From contig CAYMSW010000031.1 of assembly GCA_964393215.1 (NCBI GenBank), positions 1 through 7,511 on the forward strand: 7,511 nucleotides of DNA. The letters run 5' to 3'. A program made the translations under genes and the position numbers. Under the pieces are notes generated by a model. The model saw only the letters and a list, made by a program, of their open reading frames with translations, did not search any database and had not been told where the DNA came from. Shown here one piece after another: positions 1 through 6,106 of the stretch. The stretch is from CAYFNK01 sp964393215. Lineage in GTDB: Archaea > Nanobdellota > Nanobdellia > SCGC-AAA011-G17 > PNOQ01. Position 1 is the first letter of the stretch; every line of letters begins with the position of its first letter.

Positions 1-448
1 TAAATTAAGATATCATAAAATTATAATTATGACTGATGCTGATATTGATGGAAATCATATTGCAACTTTACTTTTGACTTTCTTTTATAGGCAAATGAAG
101 CCTTTGATTGATAAAGGTTATTTGTATTTGGCAGTTCCTCCTCTTTATGGGATTAAGAAAGGTAAGAGCGTTACTTATGTTTATTCTGATGCTGAACTTG
201 AAGAAAAGTTGAAAGAAATTGGAAAAGAAGGAATAACAATTCAAAGGTATAAGGGTTTAGGAGAAATGAATCCTGATCAGCTTTGGGATACTACTATGGA
301 TCCTGAGAAAAGAACTTTGAAGCAAATTACAATTGAGGATGCTGTTTTGTCTGATGAGTTGTTTAGCGTTCTTATGGGTGTTGAAGTTGAACCACGTAGA
401 GAGTTCATACAAGCTCATGCAAAAGAAGTAAGGAATTTGGACGTGTAA
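1..448 (+). CDS. gyrB: DNA gyrase subunit B, C-terminal part (partial at left edge)
   Basis: ATPase subunit of type IIA topoisomerase; with GyrA it introduces negative supercoils using ATP. The reading frame is open to the left edge (first full codon at base 2), so the ATG at 29 is an internal methionine and not the start. The preceding residues KLRYHKIII and the following TDADIDG (about bases 32-52) are the TOPRIM metal-binding motif (DxD) of GyrB/ParE. Downstream are TLLLTFFYRQM, PPLYGIKKGK, the RYKGLGEMNPDQLW block and the terminal LMGVEVEPRREFI, all in the order known for GyrB. The long TOPRIM-domain insert of gammaproteobacterial GyrB is absent. The ATPase and transducer domains lie outside the window. 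The stop is followed after one base by gyrA, so the two subunits are probably co-translated in equal amounts. GyrB rather than ParE is inferred from the GyrA-box in its partner. Confidence 0.96.
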   Translation, partial: KLRYHKIIIMTDADIDGNHIATLLLTFFYRQMKPLIDKGYLYLAVPPLYGIKKGKSVTYVYSDAELEEKLKEIGKEGITIQRYKGLGEMNPDQLWDTTMDPEKRTLKQITIEDAVLSDELFSVLMGVEVEPRREFIQAHAKEVRNLDV

Positions 449-449
449 T

Positions 450-2837
450 ATGGACAGAGTAAAGCAGAGACTAATAGAGACAGAATTGAAAGAGAGTTAC
501 ATAGATTATGCTATGTCTGTTATTGTTGGTAGGGCTTTGCCAGATGTTAAAGATGGTTTGAAACCAGTTCATAGAAGAATTCTTTATGCAATGTATAATA
601 TGGGTTTGTTGAGCAATAAACCTTTTAGAAAGTCTGCAAGAGTTGTTGGAGAAGTTTTAGGTAAATTCCATCCACATGGAGATACTGCAGTTTATGATTC
701 TTTAGTTAGGATGGCTCAAAGTTTTTCATTGAGACATCCATTAGTTAAAGGCCAAGGTAATTTTGGTTCTGTTGATGGTGATCCTCCTGCAGCTATGAGG
801 TATACAGAAGCTAAGTTGGATAAAGTTGCTGAAGAAATTTTGGAAGATATTGAAAAAGAAACTGTTCCTTTTGTACCTAATTTTGATGAGAGTTTAGAAG
901 AGCCTTTAGTTTTACCTTCTAAATTCCCAAATATTTTAGTTAATGGTTCATATGGAATTGCCGTCGGTATGGCAACAAACATTCCTCCACATAATTTGAA
1001 TGAAGTTTCTGATGCTGCAATAAAAGTAATTGATAATCCTGAAGTTGAGTTGAATGAGTTGATGGAAGTAATTAGGGGCCCTGATTTTCCAACCGGTGGA
1101 ATTATTTTAGGTAATTCTGGAATTGTAAATGCATTTAAAACTGGAAAGGGTCAGATTAAAGTCAGAGCCGTTTGTGATGTTGAAGAAAAAAGAATTATAA
1201 TTACTGAAATTCCTTACCAAGTTAACAAAACAAATTTGATAGAAACAATTGCTGAATTAGTAAAGAGCAAAAGAGTAGAGGGGATTTCTGATATTAGGGA
1301 TGAAAGTGATAGAACTGGAATGAGAGTTGTTATAGAATTGAAGAGAAGTTTTAATCCTGAATTAATTTTGAATCAGTTGTATAAACATTCTCAGTTGCAA
1401 ACTTCCTTTGGAATAAATATGCTTGCTTTGGTTGATAATGAACCAAAAGTTTTGAGTCTTAGAGATTTATTGTTGCATTTTGTTGCACACAGAAAAAATG
1501 TTGTAACTAAAAGAACTAAATTTGATTTGGATAAGGCTGAGAAAAGAGCACATATCTTAGAAGGTCTGAAGATTGCTTTGGATAATATCGACGCTGTTAT
1601 TAAAACAATTAAATCAAGTAAAGATGTGGCTGTTGCTAAAGCTTCTTTGATATCTGGATTTAAGTTAAGTGAAGTTCAAGCACAGGCTATTTTGGATATG
1701 AGGCTGCAAAAGTTAACTTCTCTTGAAACAAATAAACTGAAAGAAGAATATGATGAACTTTTGAAGTTGATTAAAGAGTTGAAAGAGATTTTGGCTGATG
1801 AAAGTAAGATTTTGAAGATAATCAAAGATGAATTGAAAGAAATGAAGAAAAGGTATGGAAATGATAGATTAACTAGAATAGAAGATGATGGTGAAGAGAT
1901 TGAAAATGAAGATTTAATTAAGAAGGAAGAGGTCGCGATTACTTTAACTAGCGATGGTTATGTGAACAGATTGCCTGTTGATACTTACAAACAGCAAAAG
2001 AGGGGTGGAAAGGGAATCAAAGCTATGGAGACAAAGGAAAGTGATTTTGTCAAAGATGTTTTTGTATGTAACACCCATGATTACTTATTGATCTTTACAA
2101 ATAAAGGAAAAGTTTACTGGTTGAAGGCCTATGCTATACCAAGTACTTCTAGATATTCTAAAGGTGGAAATATAGTTAATTTGCTAGGTGTTGGAAAAGA
2201 TGAGAAAGTTAGTGCAGTTATTTCTGTTAGTGATTTCTCTGAAGGAAAATATTTGGTTATGGCTACGAAGAAAGGTTTAGTGAAGAAATCTAAGTTGAAA
2301 GATTATTCTAGACCAAGAAAAACTGGAATAATTGGAATTGGTTTGAGAGCAGATGATAATTTAGTTAGTGTTAAATTGACTGATGGTAATAAGGAATTGT
2401 TGTTGGCTAGTTCAAATGGTATGGCTGTAAGATTTAATGAGAAGAATGTTAGATCTAGTGGGCGTGGTTCTACTGGTGTAAGAGGAATTAGTTTAGGTAA
2501 GAATGACAAAGTTGTAGATATGGAAATTGCTGAAGGTACTTGTTTAACTGTAAGTGAGAATGGTTTCGGTAAGAGAACTGGAATTGAAGATTATAGATTG
2601 ATTAACAGGGGTGGAAAAGGAGTTATTAATATCAAAACTACTGAGAGGAATGGTAAAGTTGTTGGTGTGAAATGTGTTCCTTCAGATAGAGAAGTTATGA
2701 TTATTTCAAAGAAAGGGATATTGATAAGAACAAATGTAAAGAATATTTCTAAAGTCGGTAGGAATACACAGGGTGTAAGAGTTATGAGACTTGGTTCTGA
2801 TGATAAAGTTAAAGCTATTGTTGCTTTTGAGAATTAA
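450..2837 (+). CDS. gyrA: DNA gyrase subunit A
   Basis: Breakage-reunion subunit of gyrase, 795 aa and complete (E. coli GyrA is 875, B. subtilis about 820). The winged-helix/tower core covers about residues 1-490. Catalytic Tyr118 sits in AAMRYTEAKL, with Arg117 before it. The quinolone-pocket segment HPHGDTAVYD (74-83) has Thr79 and Asp83 at the positions of E. coli Ser83 and Asp87. The core ends in a charged coiled-coil arm rich in Lys and Glu. The C-terminal DNA-wrapping pinwheel (about 494-795) starts with a GyrA-box QKRGGKG at 516-522, the motif that separates gyrase from topoisomerase IV ParC. The acidic tail of the E. coli protein is missing. The start lies one base after the gyrB stop, with no close Shine-Dalgarno sequence, which suggests coupled translation. 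The stop overlaps the stop of the convergent gene on the other strand. Known biology: gyrase in archaea is thought to derive from bacteria by transfer. Confidence 0.98.
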   Translation: MDRVKQRLIETELKESYIDYAMSVIVGRALPDVKDGLKPVHRRILYAMYNMGLLSNKPFRKSARVVGEVLGKFHPHGDTAVYDSLVRMAQSFSLRHPLVKGQGNFGSVDGDPPAAMRYTEAKLDKVAEEILEDIEKETVPFVPNFDESLEEPLVLPSKFPNILVNGSYGIAVGMATNIPPHNLNEVSDAAIKVIDNPEVELNELMEVIRGPDFPTGGIILGNSGIVNAFKTGKGQIKVRAVCDVEEKRIIITEIPYQVNKTNLIETIAELVKSKRVEGISDIRDESDRTGMRVVIELKRSFNPELILNQLYKHSQLQTSFGINMLALVDNEPKVLSLRDLLLHFVAHRKNVVTKRTKFDLDKAEKRAHILEGLKIALDNIDAVIKTIKSSKDVAVAKASLISGFKLSEVQAQAILDMRLQKLTSLETNKLKEEYDELLKLIKELKEILADESKILKIIKDELKEMKKRYGNDRLTRIEDDGEEIENEDLIKKEEVAITLTSDGYVNRLPVDTYKQQKRGGKGIKAMETKESDFVKDVFVCNTHDYLLIFTNKGKVYWLKAYAIPSTSRYSKGGNIVNLLGVGKDEKVSAVISVSDFSEGKYLVMATKKGLVKKSKLKDYSRPRKTGIIGIGLRADDNLVSVKLTDGNKELLLASSNGMAVRFNEKNVRSSGRGSTGVRGISLGKNDKVVDMEIAEGTCLTVSENGFGKRTGIEDYRLINRGGKGVINIKTTERNGKVVGVKCVPSDREVMIISKKGILIRTNVKNISKVGRNTQGVRVMRLGSDDKVKAIVAFEN
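1953..2834 (+). repeat. Six degenerate protein repeats forming the GyrA C-terminal beta-pinwheel
   Basis: Six blade repeats can be read in the GyrA protein, each opening with a xG-hydrophobic-(K/R) strand and closing about 20-25 residues later on a Gly-rich turn. Openers are DGYVNRLP, KGKVYWLK, KGLVKKSK, NGMAVRFN, NGFGKRTG and KGILIRTN. Blade 1 carries the canonical GyrA-box (QKRGGKG, bases 1995-2015), and blade 5 carries a similar NRGGKG. This is a protein-level repeat; the DNA copies are diverged. Six blades is the normal number for gyrase. Confidence 0.8.
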
Positions 2838-3088
2838 CCGTCGTAAAGTTTGTTTGTTACTATTTCTCCATTAACTTTGTAAAAAATCCACCTTCTATTT
2901 GTCTCTCTTGCTTGTTCTATTTCAGTTGTGTCGCATAATCTTACTGGAACATAACTTAGTTCTTTAATGAAAATTGCTTGCAATTCAGAGAAAGGTATTT
3001 CGTCCCTAGAAGCAAATACTCTGTCCATTATCAATCTTGCTTTTTGATCGTTTTCCCCAACTTGTACTTCAAGAGCTTTCGGCGTCAT
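2834..3088 (-). CDS. Hypothetical protein, 84 aa, unrecognised
   Basis: I do not recognise a family. The protein is small and soluble-looking, with no signal peptide or membrane segment. It appears to have a helical N-terminal two thirds (DQKARLIMDRVF, SELQAIFIKEL) and a C-terminal part with a likely beta hairpin around RRWIFYKVNGEIV. It has one Cys (position 52). Composition differs from its neighbours: 7 Arg against 5 Lys, where Bud32 beside it is strongly Lys-rich. Support for a real gene: it fills the space between gyrA and bud32 almost exactly, an archaeal TATA element stands at the right distance upstream of the ATG, and its stop abuts the gyrA stop. Only one base of coding sequence lies outside gyrA's end, so it is monocistronic as far as seen. 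I considered ribosomal protein LX (L18a), often found near SRP genes in archaea, but no LX motif is visible. Confidence 0.75.
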   Translation of the reverse strand: MTPKALEVQVGENDQKARLIMDRVFASRDEIPFSELQAIFIKELSYVPVRLCDTTEIEQARETNRRWIFYKVNGEIVTNKLYDG

Positions 3089-3112
3089 TGTTTGTTTTAG
3101 CGGTTATATTTG

Positions 3113-3122
3113 ATTTATAAAT
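3113..3122 (-). promoter_or_regulatory. TATA box for the 84-aa gene
   Basis: ATTTATAAAT, a perfect palindrome matching the archaeal TATA consensus, is centred about 29-30 bases upstream of the ATG at 3088. With the usual TATA-to-start distance of about 25-27 bases, transcription would begin within a few bases of the ATG, so the mRNA would have almost no leader. It lies in the 38-base gap after bud32. Because it is palindromic, the direction is assigned from the gene position only. Confidence 0.6.
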
Positions 3123-3126
3123 TTTA

Positions 3127-3744
3127 TTAATTGGCGTTTTTTCTCTTGTATCTGCCTCTTTTTTCTACTTTTTCTAGTCTTTCTAGAGTTTCTTTGTAGT
3201 TTTTGGATTTCTTGTAGCCCCGTAAGAATGCTTTCAGAATTTCATCATAGTATAAGTAGTGTTTGCTTTCAAAAGCTTGTTTTAGTAAATGGATATCTAC
3301 TGCCTTATCTTCTGTTTTGTTTGAAATAAATCCTAATCCGAAGTCTATGAAGTAAACTTTTTCTCCTTTTAGAATCATATTTGATGTTGTTAGGTCGTTA
3401 TGGATTATTTCGTTGTCATGCATTAATGCTGTTTGTTCTCCTATTTTCTTTGAGACTTTTTTTCTCTTTTCTTTTGTATAATTATCTAGTGTATTTTTTA
3501 TAACGTCTCCTTTGATGTATTCCATTACTATTTTTGTATTGTTTTCGTCTACTTGTAGAACATCTGGGACTTTTATTCCAACTTTTTTTGCTTTTGTAAG
3601 AATTTTATTTTCTCTTCTTGTTGGATATTTTCTTTTTTTTAGATCAATATCTGGATGTCTGTATGATTTTTTTATTCTTTCCTTTACTAAATTTCTTTTT
3701 TCGAGATAGAGTATTGCTTCTGCGCCGGTGTAGATTATTTTCAT
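3127..3744 (-). CDS. bud32: Kae1-associated atypical kinase Bud32 (KEOPS subunit), stand-alone
   Basis: Small RIO/piD261-type kinase of 205 aa, the usual size for archaeal Bud32. In the KEOPS complex it binds Kae1 and, acting mainly as an ATPase, supports the threonylcarbamoyl modification (t6A) of ANN-decoding tRNAs. Visible motifs in order: GAEA nucleotide loop (7-10); VKER with the ATP-contacting Lys21; SYRHPDID (27-34); RREN with the paired Glu45; catalytic loop IIHNDLTTSN with Asp117 and Asn122; DFG motif at 134-136 (FIDFGLG); and the Bud32-type C-terminus EKRGRYKRK (194-202). Two variations stand out: Asn116 where the family normally has Gly (HGD), and Lys where Pro is usual before YRHP. 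Many archaea have Bud32 fused or next to Kae1; here it is the last gene after ftsY and srp54. Its ATG overlaps the srp54 stop (ATGA) and no Shine-Dalgarno sequence is evident, so translation is probably coupled. Confidence 0.93.
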   Translation of the reverse strand: MKIIYTGAEAILYLEKRNLVKERIKKSYRHPDIDLKKRKYPTRRENKILTKAKKVGIKVPDVLQVDENNTKIVMEYIKGDVIKNTLDNYTKEKRKKVSKKIGEQTALMHDNEIIHNDLTTSNMILKGEKVYFIDFGLGFISNKTEDKAVDIHLLKQAFESKHYLYYDEILKAFLRGYKKSKNYKETLERLEKVEKRGRYKRKNAN

Positions 3745-5075
3745 TTTGGCATCTTGAATTTCTTCATTAGTTTTTCTGGGTTGCCTTTCATTTGTTTCAT
3801 CATTTTTTTAGATATTCTGTATTGTTTTAGTAATTCTCTAACTTCTGTTGATGTAACTCCTGCTCCTTTGGCAACTCTTTCTATTCTTTTTCTGTTAAAC
3901 ATTAAATCGGGATCTTCTAATTCTTTTTTTGTCATGGATTTCATTATGTGTTTCCATTTTTTGAGTTTTTCATCTTGAACTTCTAGCATGTCTTTTGGAA
4001 GTTTCATATTTCCCATGCCGGGAATCATTTCCATCACTTTTTTTAGTGGCCCCATCTTTTTCATTGCTGAAAGTTGTTCGTATAAATCTAAGAAGTTGAA
4101 ATCTCCTTTCAGGAATTTTTTACCTAAATCTTGTGCATCTTCTTCAGACATTACTTCCTTTGCTTTTTCTAAGAGTCCTTTGATATCTCCCATACCTAGC
4201 AAACGTCCAACAAAACCTTCTGGATCAAATTCTTCTATATCGCTTGTTTTTTCTCCAACTCCGATGAATTTAATTGGTGCACCTGTTACTGCCGTCGCTG
4301 ATAATGCTCCACCTGCTTTTGCAGTTCCATCCATCTTTGTTGCTACAACACCAGTTATGTTACAGCTTTTGTGGAATTGTTCTGCTTGCATTTCTGCAGT
4401 CTGTCCTAAGTCTGCGCTGATAACTAAAAGATTTTCTTGTGGATCTAACTTTTTGTTTAAAGTTTCAATCTCTTTTACTAAATCTTCTGATAATGCATCT
4501 CTTCCTGATGTGTCAAAGATTATAATATCAAATCCTTTTAACTCTGATTTGTATTTTTTCCAAATGTCTTCTGGATTTTTTTCTTTTTCATCTGTGATTG
4601 TTTTTATTTTTAGTTTGTCACCTAATTGTTTTAGTTGTTTCATAGCTGCTGGCCTGTGTACGTCTAAACCAACCATTGCTACTTTGTAACCTCTTTTAGA
4701 ATAATAACTTGCTAATTTTCCTGCCGTAGTTGTTTTACCATTTCCGAAAAGACCCACTAACATAATTTTGAATGGTCTTTCTTTTCCTATCTTTACTCCT
4801 TTAGTTTCTCCACCTAAGAATTTTGTAAGTTCTTCGAAAACAATTCTTACTAAATAATCTCTGTATGACAATCCTTTTGGAATTTCTTTTTCTGATGCTC
4901 TTTCTTTGATGTCTTTACTTAGCTCGAAAACTAATTTTACGTTTACGTCTGCGTGTAGAAGTGCTCTTTGTATTTCTTTTACTATTTCATTAACTAGTTT
5001 TTCATCTACTAAAGGTGCTCCGGCTATTTTTTTTAGAACTCCTTTCAATGATTGTCCTAGTTTTTCCATTACCAT
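3741..5075 (-). CDS. srp54: Signal recognition particle 54 kDa protein (SRP54/Ffh)
   Basis: GTPase that binds signal peptides and 7S/SRP RNA and hands translating ribosomes to FtsY at the membrane. It has 444 aa, normal for archaea. The N domain (about 1-95) includes ALLHADVNVKLV. The G domain has G1 GLFGNGKTTT (108-117), DVHRPAA (138-144), G3 DTSGR (188-192), G4 TKMDG (246-250) with AKAGGALSA, and closing motif FIGVGEKTSDIEEFDP. The Met-rich M domain (about 325-444) has MKKMGPLKKVMEMIPGMG and the RNA-binding helix-turn-helix RIERVAKGAGVTSTEVRELL. Departures from the family norm are Phe110 for Gln in G1, Ser190 for Ala in G3 and Ala405 for Ser in GSG. It overlaps ftsY upstream by 7 bases and bud32 downstream by 4. 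Start: ATG at 5075 gives MVMEKLG, like MVLEKLG in relatives, with AGGT eight bases upstream; a second ATG at 5069 (TAATG on the ftsY stop) is possible and would remove two residues. Confidence 0.97.
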   Translation of the reverse strand: MVMEKLGQSLKGVLKKIAGAPLVDEKLVNEIVKEIQRALLHADVNVKLVFELSKDIKERASEKEIPKGLSYRDYLVRIVFEELTKFLGGETKGVKIGKERPFKIMLVGLFGNGKTTTAGKLASYYSKRGYKVAMVGLDVHRPAAMKQLKQLGDKLKIKTITDEKEKNPEDIWKKYKSELKGFDIIIFDTSGRDALSEDLVKEIETLNKKLDPQENLLVISADLGQTAEMQAEQFHKSCNITGVVATKMDGTAKAGGALSATAVTGAPIKFIGVGEKTSDIEEFDPEGFVGRLLGMGDIKGLLEKAKEVMSEEDAQDLGKKFLKGDFNFLDLYEQLSAMKKMGPLKKVMEMIPGMGNMKLPKDMLEVQDEKLKKWKHIMKSMTKKELEDPDLMFNRKRIERVAKGAGVTSTEVRELLKQYRISKKMMKQMKGNPEKLMKKFKMPK

Positions 5076-6061
5076 CCTAGATTACCTATTAATTTGTCTA
5101 AGTTGAACTTTTCTATGTCTCCATATTCTTGACCATAACCCATGAAATATATTGGCTTTCCTGTTATGTATGAAATTGAGACTGCTGCTCCGCCTTTATT
5201 GTCAACGTCTGTTTTTGTTAATGTGATTCCATTTATTCCAACTGCTTCTTCAAATCTTTTTGCTTGTTCTACACAGTCATTTCCGGTTATACTTTCTCCT
5301 ATGAACATTTTGAAGTCTGGATTTGCAACTCTTGTAACTTTTTTAAGTTCATCCATTAGGTTGATGTTACTGTGCATTCTTCCTGCAGTGTCTATAAGAA
5401 CTACATCTGCTTCTTTTGCTTTTGCGAACTTAATTGCATCAAAAGCTACAGCTGCTGGATCTGAGCCATAATCGTGCTTTACTATTGGAATGTTTAGTGC
5501 TTCTGCGTGATGTTGTAATTGATCAATTGCTGCTGCTCTGAATGTGTCTGAAGCTGCAAGAACTGGTTTTAGATTATTTGTTTGTAGGTATTTTGCTACT
5601 TTTGCTATTGTAGTTGTTTTTCCTGAGCCGTTCACTCCCAAGAATAAGATTATGTATGGTCCTTCTTTCTTTTTTATTTCTTCTACTAAATCTTTTGGTT
5701 CTTCTTGAAATAATTCTTTAACTGTTTCTTTTAGTGATTCTTCAACTATTGTTTTTATTTTTGATTTTTCTATTGGATTGTCTACTAAATCTACTTTTAG
5801 ATTGTCTTTTAGCTTTTCTATAACTTCTACTGCTAAATTGTTTTCTAGAAGTCCCATTTCTAAATCCCAGAACATTTCTTCAAATTGATTATCTGAGATT
5901 TTTTTTGTTGCAATTGCCTGTTTTACTTTTTTTACTACGCCTTCTTTTTCTTCAAGCTCTTCTTTAGGAGTTTCTTCTTTCTCTACAATCATAGCTTTTT
6001 CTGATTCTTCTGAGAATTTCTTTGCAATTCCTTTAAACTTCTCTTTTAGTGAGCTAAACAT
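5069..6061 (-). CDS. ftsY: Signal recognition particle receptor FtsY
   Basis: Membrane-associated GTPase that docks the SRP-ribosome complex and activates SRP54 in a mutual GTPase reaction. It has 330 aa. Residues 1-19 (MFSSLKEKFKGIAKKF...) form a basic amphipathic helix suited to membrane binding, followed by a short acidic linker (about 20-42), shorter than the bacterial A domain. The N domain is about 43-130. The G domain shows G1 GVNGSGKTTT (142-151), SDTFRAAA (171-178), DTAGR (224-228), GNDCVEQAKRF (260-270), and G4 TKTDVDNKGGAA (282-293), the archaeal FtsY form of TKxD. It ends with YFMGYGQEYGDIEKFN and a short tail LIGNLGW. It is first in the unit with srp54 and bud32, preceded by a 45-base gap holding a TATA box. 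The ATG at 6061 was chosen because it starts the amphipathic helix and sits 26 bases after the TATA centre. Confidence 0.97.
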   Translation of the reverse strand: MFSSLKEKFKGIAKKFSEESEKAMIVEKEETPKEELEEKEGVVKKVKQAIATKKISDNQFEEMFWDLEMGLLENNLAVEVIEKLKDNLKVDLVDNPIEKSKIKTIVEESLKETVKELFQEEPKDLVEEIKKKEGPYIILFLGVNGSGKTTTIAKVAKYLQTNNLKPVLAASDTFRAAAIDQLQHHAEALNIPIVKHDYGSDPAAVAFDAIKFAKAKEADVVLIDTAGRMHSNINLMDELKKVTRVANPDFKMFIGESITGNDCVEQAKRFEEAVGINGITLTKTDVDNKGGAAVSISYITGKPIYFMGYGQEYGDIEKFNLDKLIGNLGW

Positions 6062-6083
6062 AAGAATTTCAAGTTGTAGAGTC

Positions 6084-6090
6084 TTTTAAA
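6084..6090 (-). promoter_or_regulatory. TATA box for the ftsY-srp54-bud32 unit
   Basis: TTTAAAA, reading on the - strand within AATAAGCTTTAAAAGAC, is centred 26 bases upstream of the ftsY ATG, with an A-rich element resembling a TFB recognition site just before it. This spacing predicts transcription starting at or very near the ATG (leaderless). It lies in the gap between the TSUP gene stop (6107) and ftsY. Confidence 0.6.
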
Positions 6091-6106
6091 GCTTATTCTT
6101 TTCTTT

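Noticed and set aside
716..982. - strand open frame opposite the gyrA core
   Set aside because: It is the mirror of the conserved region around catalytic Tyr118; no independent support.
2834..3088. 84-aa gene as ribosomal protein LX (L18a), often found near archaeal SRP genes
   Set aside because: None of the expected LX residues could be matched, and the sequence is longer than LX with a different character.
2838..3088. 84-aa gene as a recent transfer, from its higher share of GAC codons compared with gyrA
   Set aside because: bud32 and srp54 also mix GAC and GAT freely, so the codon signal does not single this gene out.
3400..3720. T-runs on the + strand (for example around 3590-3680) as archaeal terminators for gyrA
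   Set aside because: They are the complement of Lys-rich coding sequence of bud32 and lie hundreds of bases past gyrA.
3988..4689. Long + strand open frame (233 codons) opposite srp54
   Set aside because: It is antisense to conserved GTPase motifs, its translation is low-complexity Ser/Phe/Ile-rich, and it arises because srp54 rarely uses TTA, CTA and TCA codons.
5142..5471. + strand open frame opposite ftsY
   Set aside because: It is antisense to the FtsY G domain, with no promoter and no recognisable protein features.
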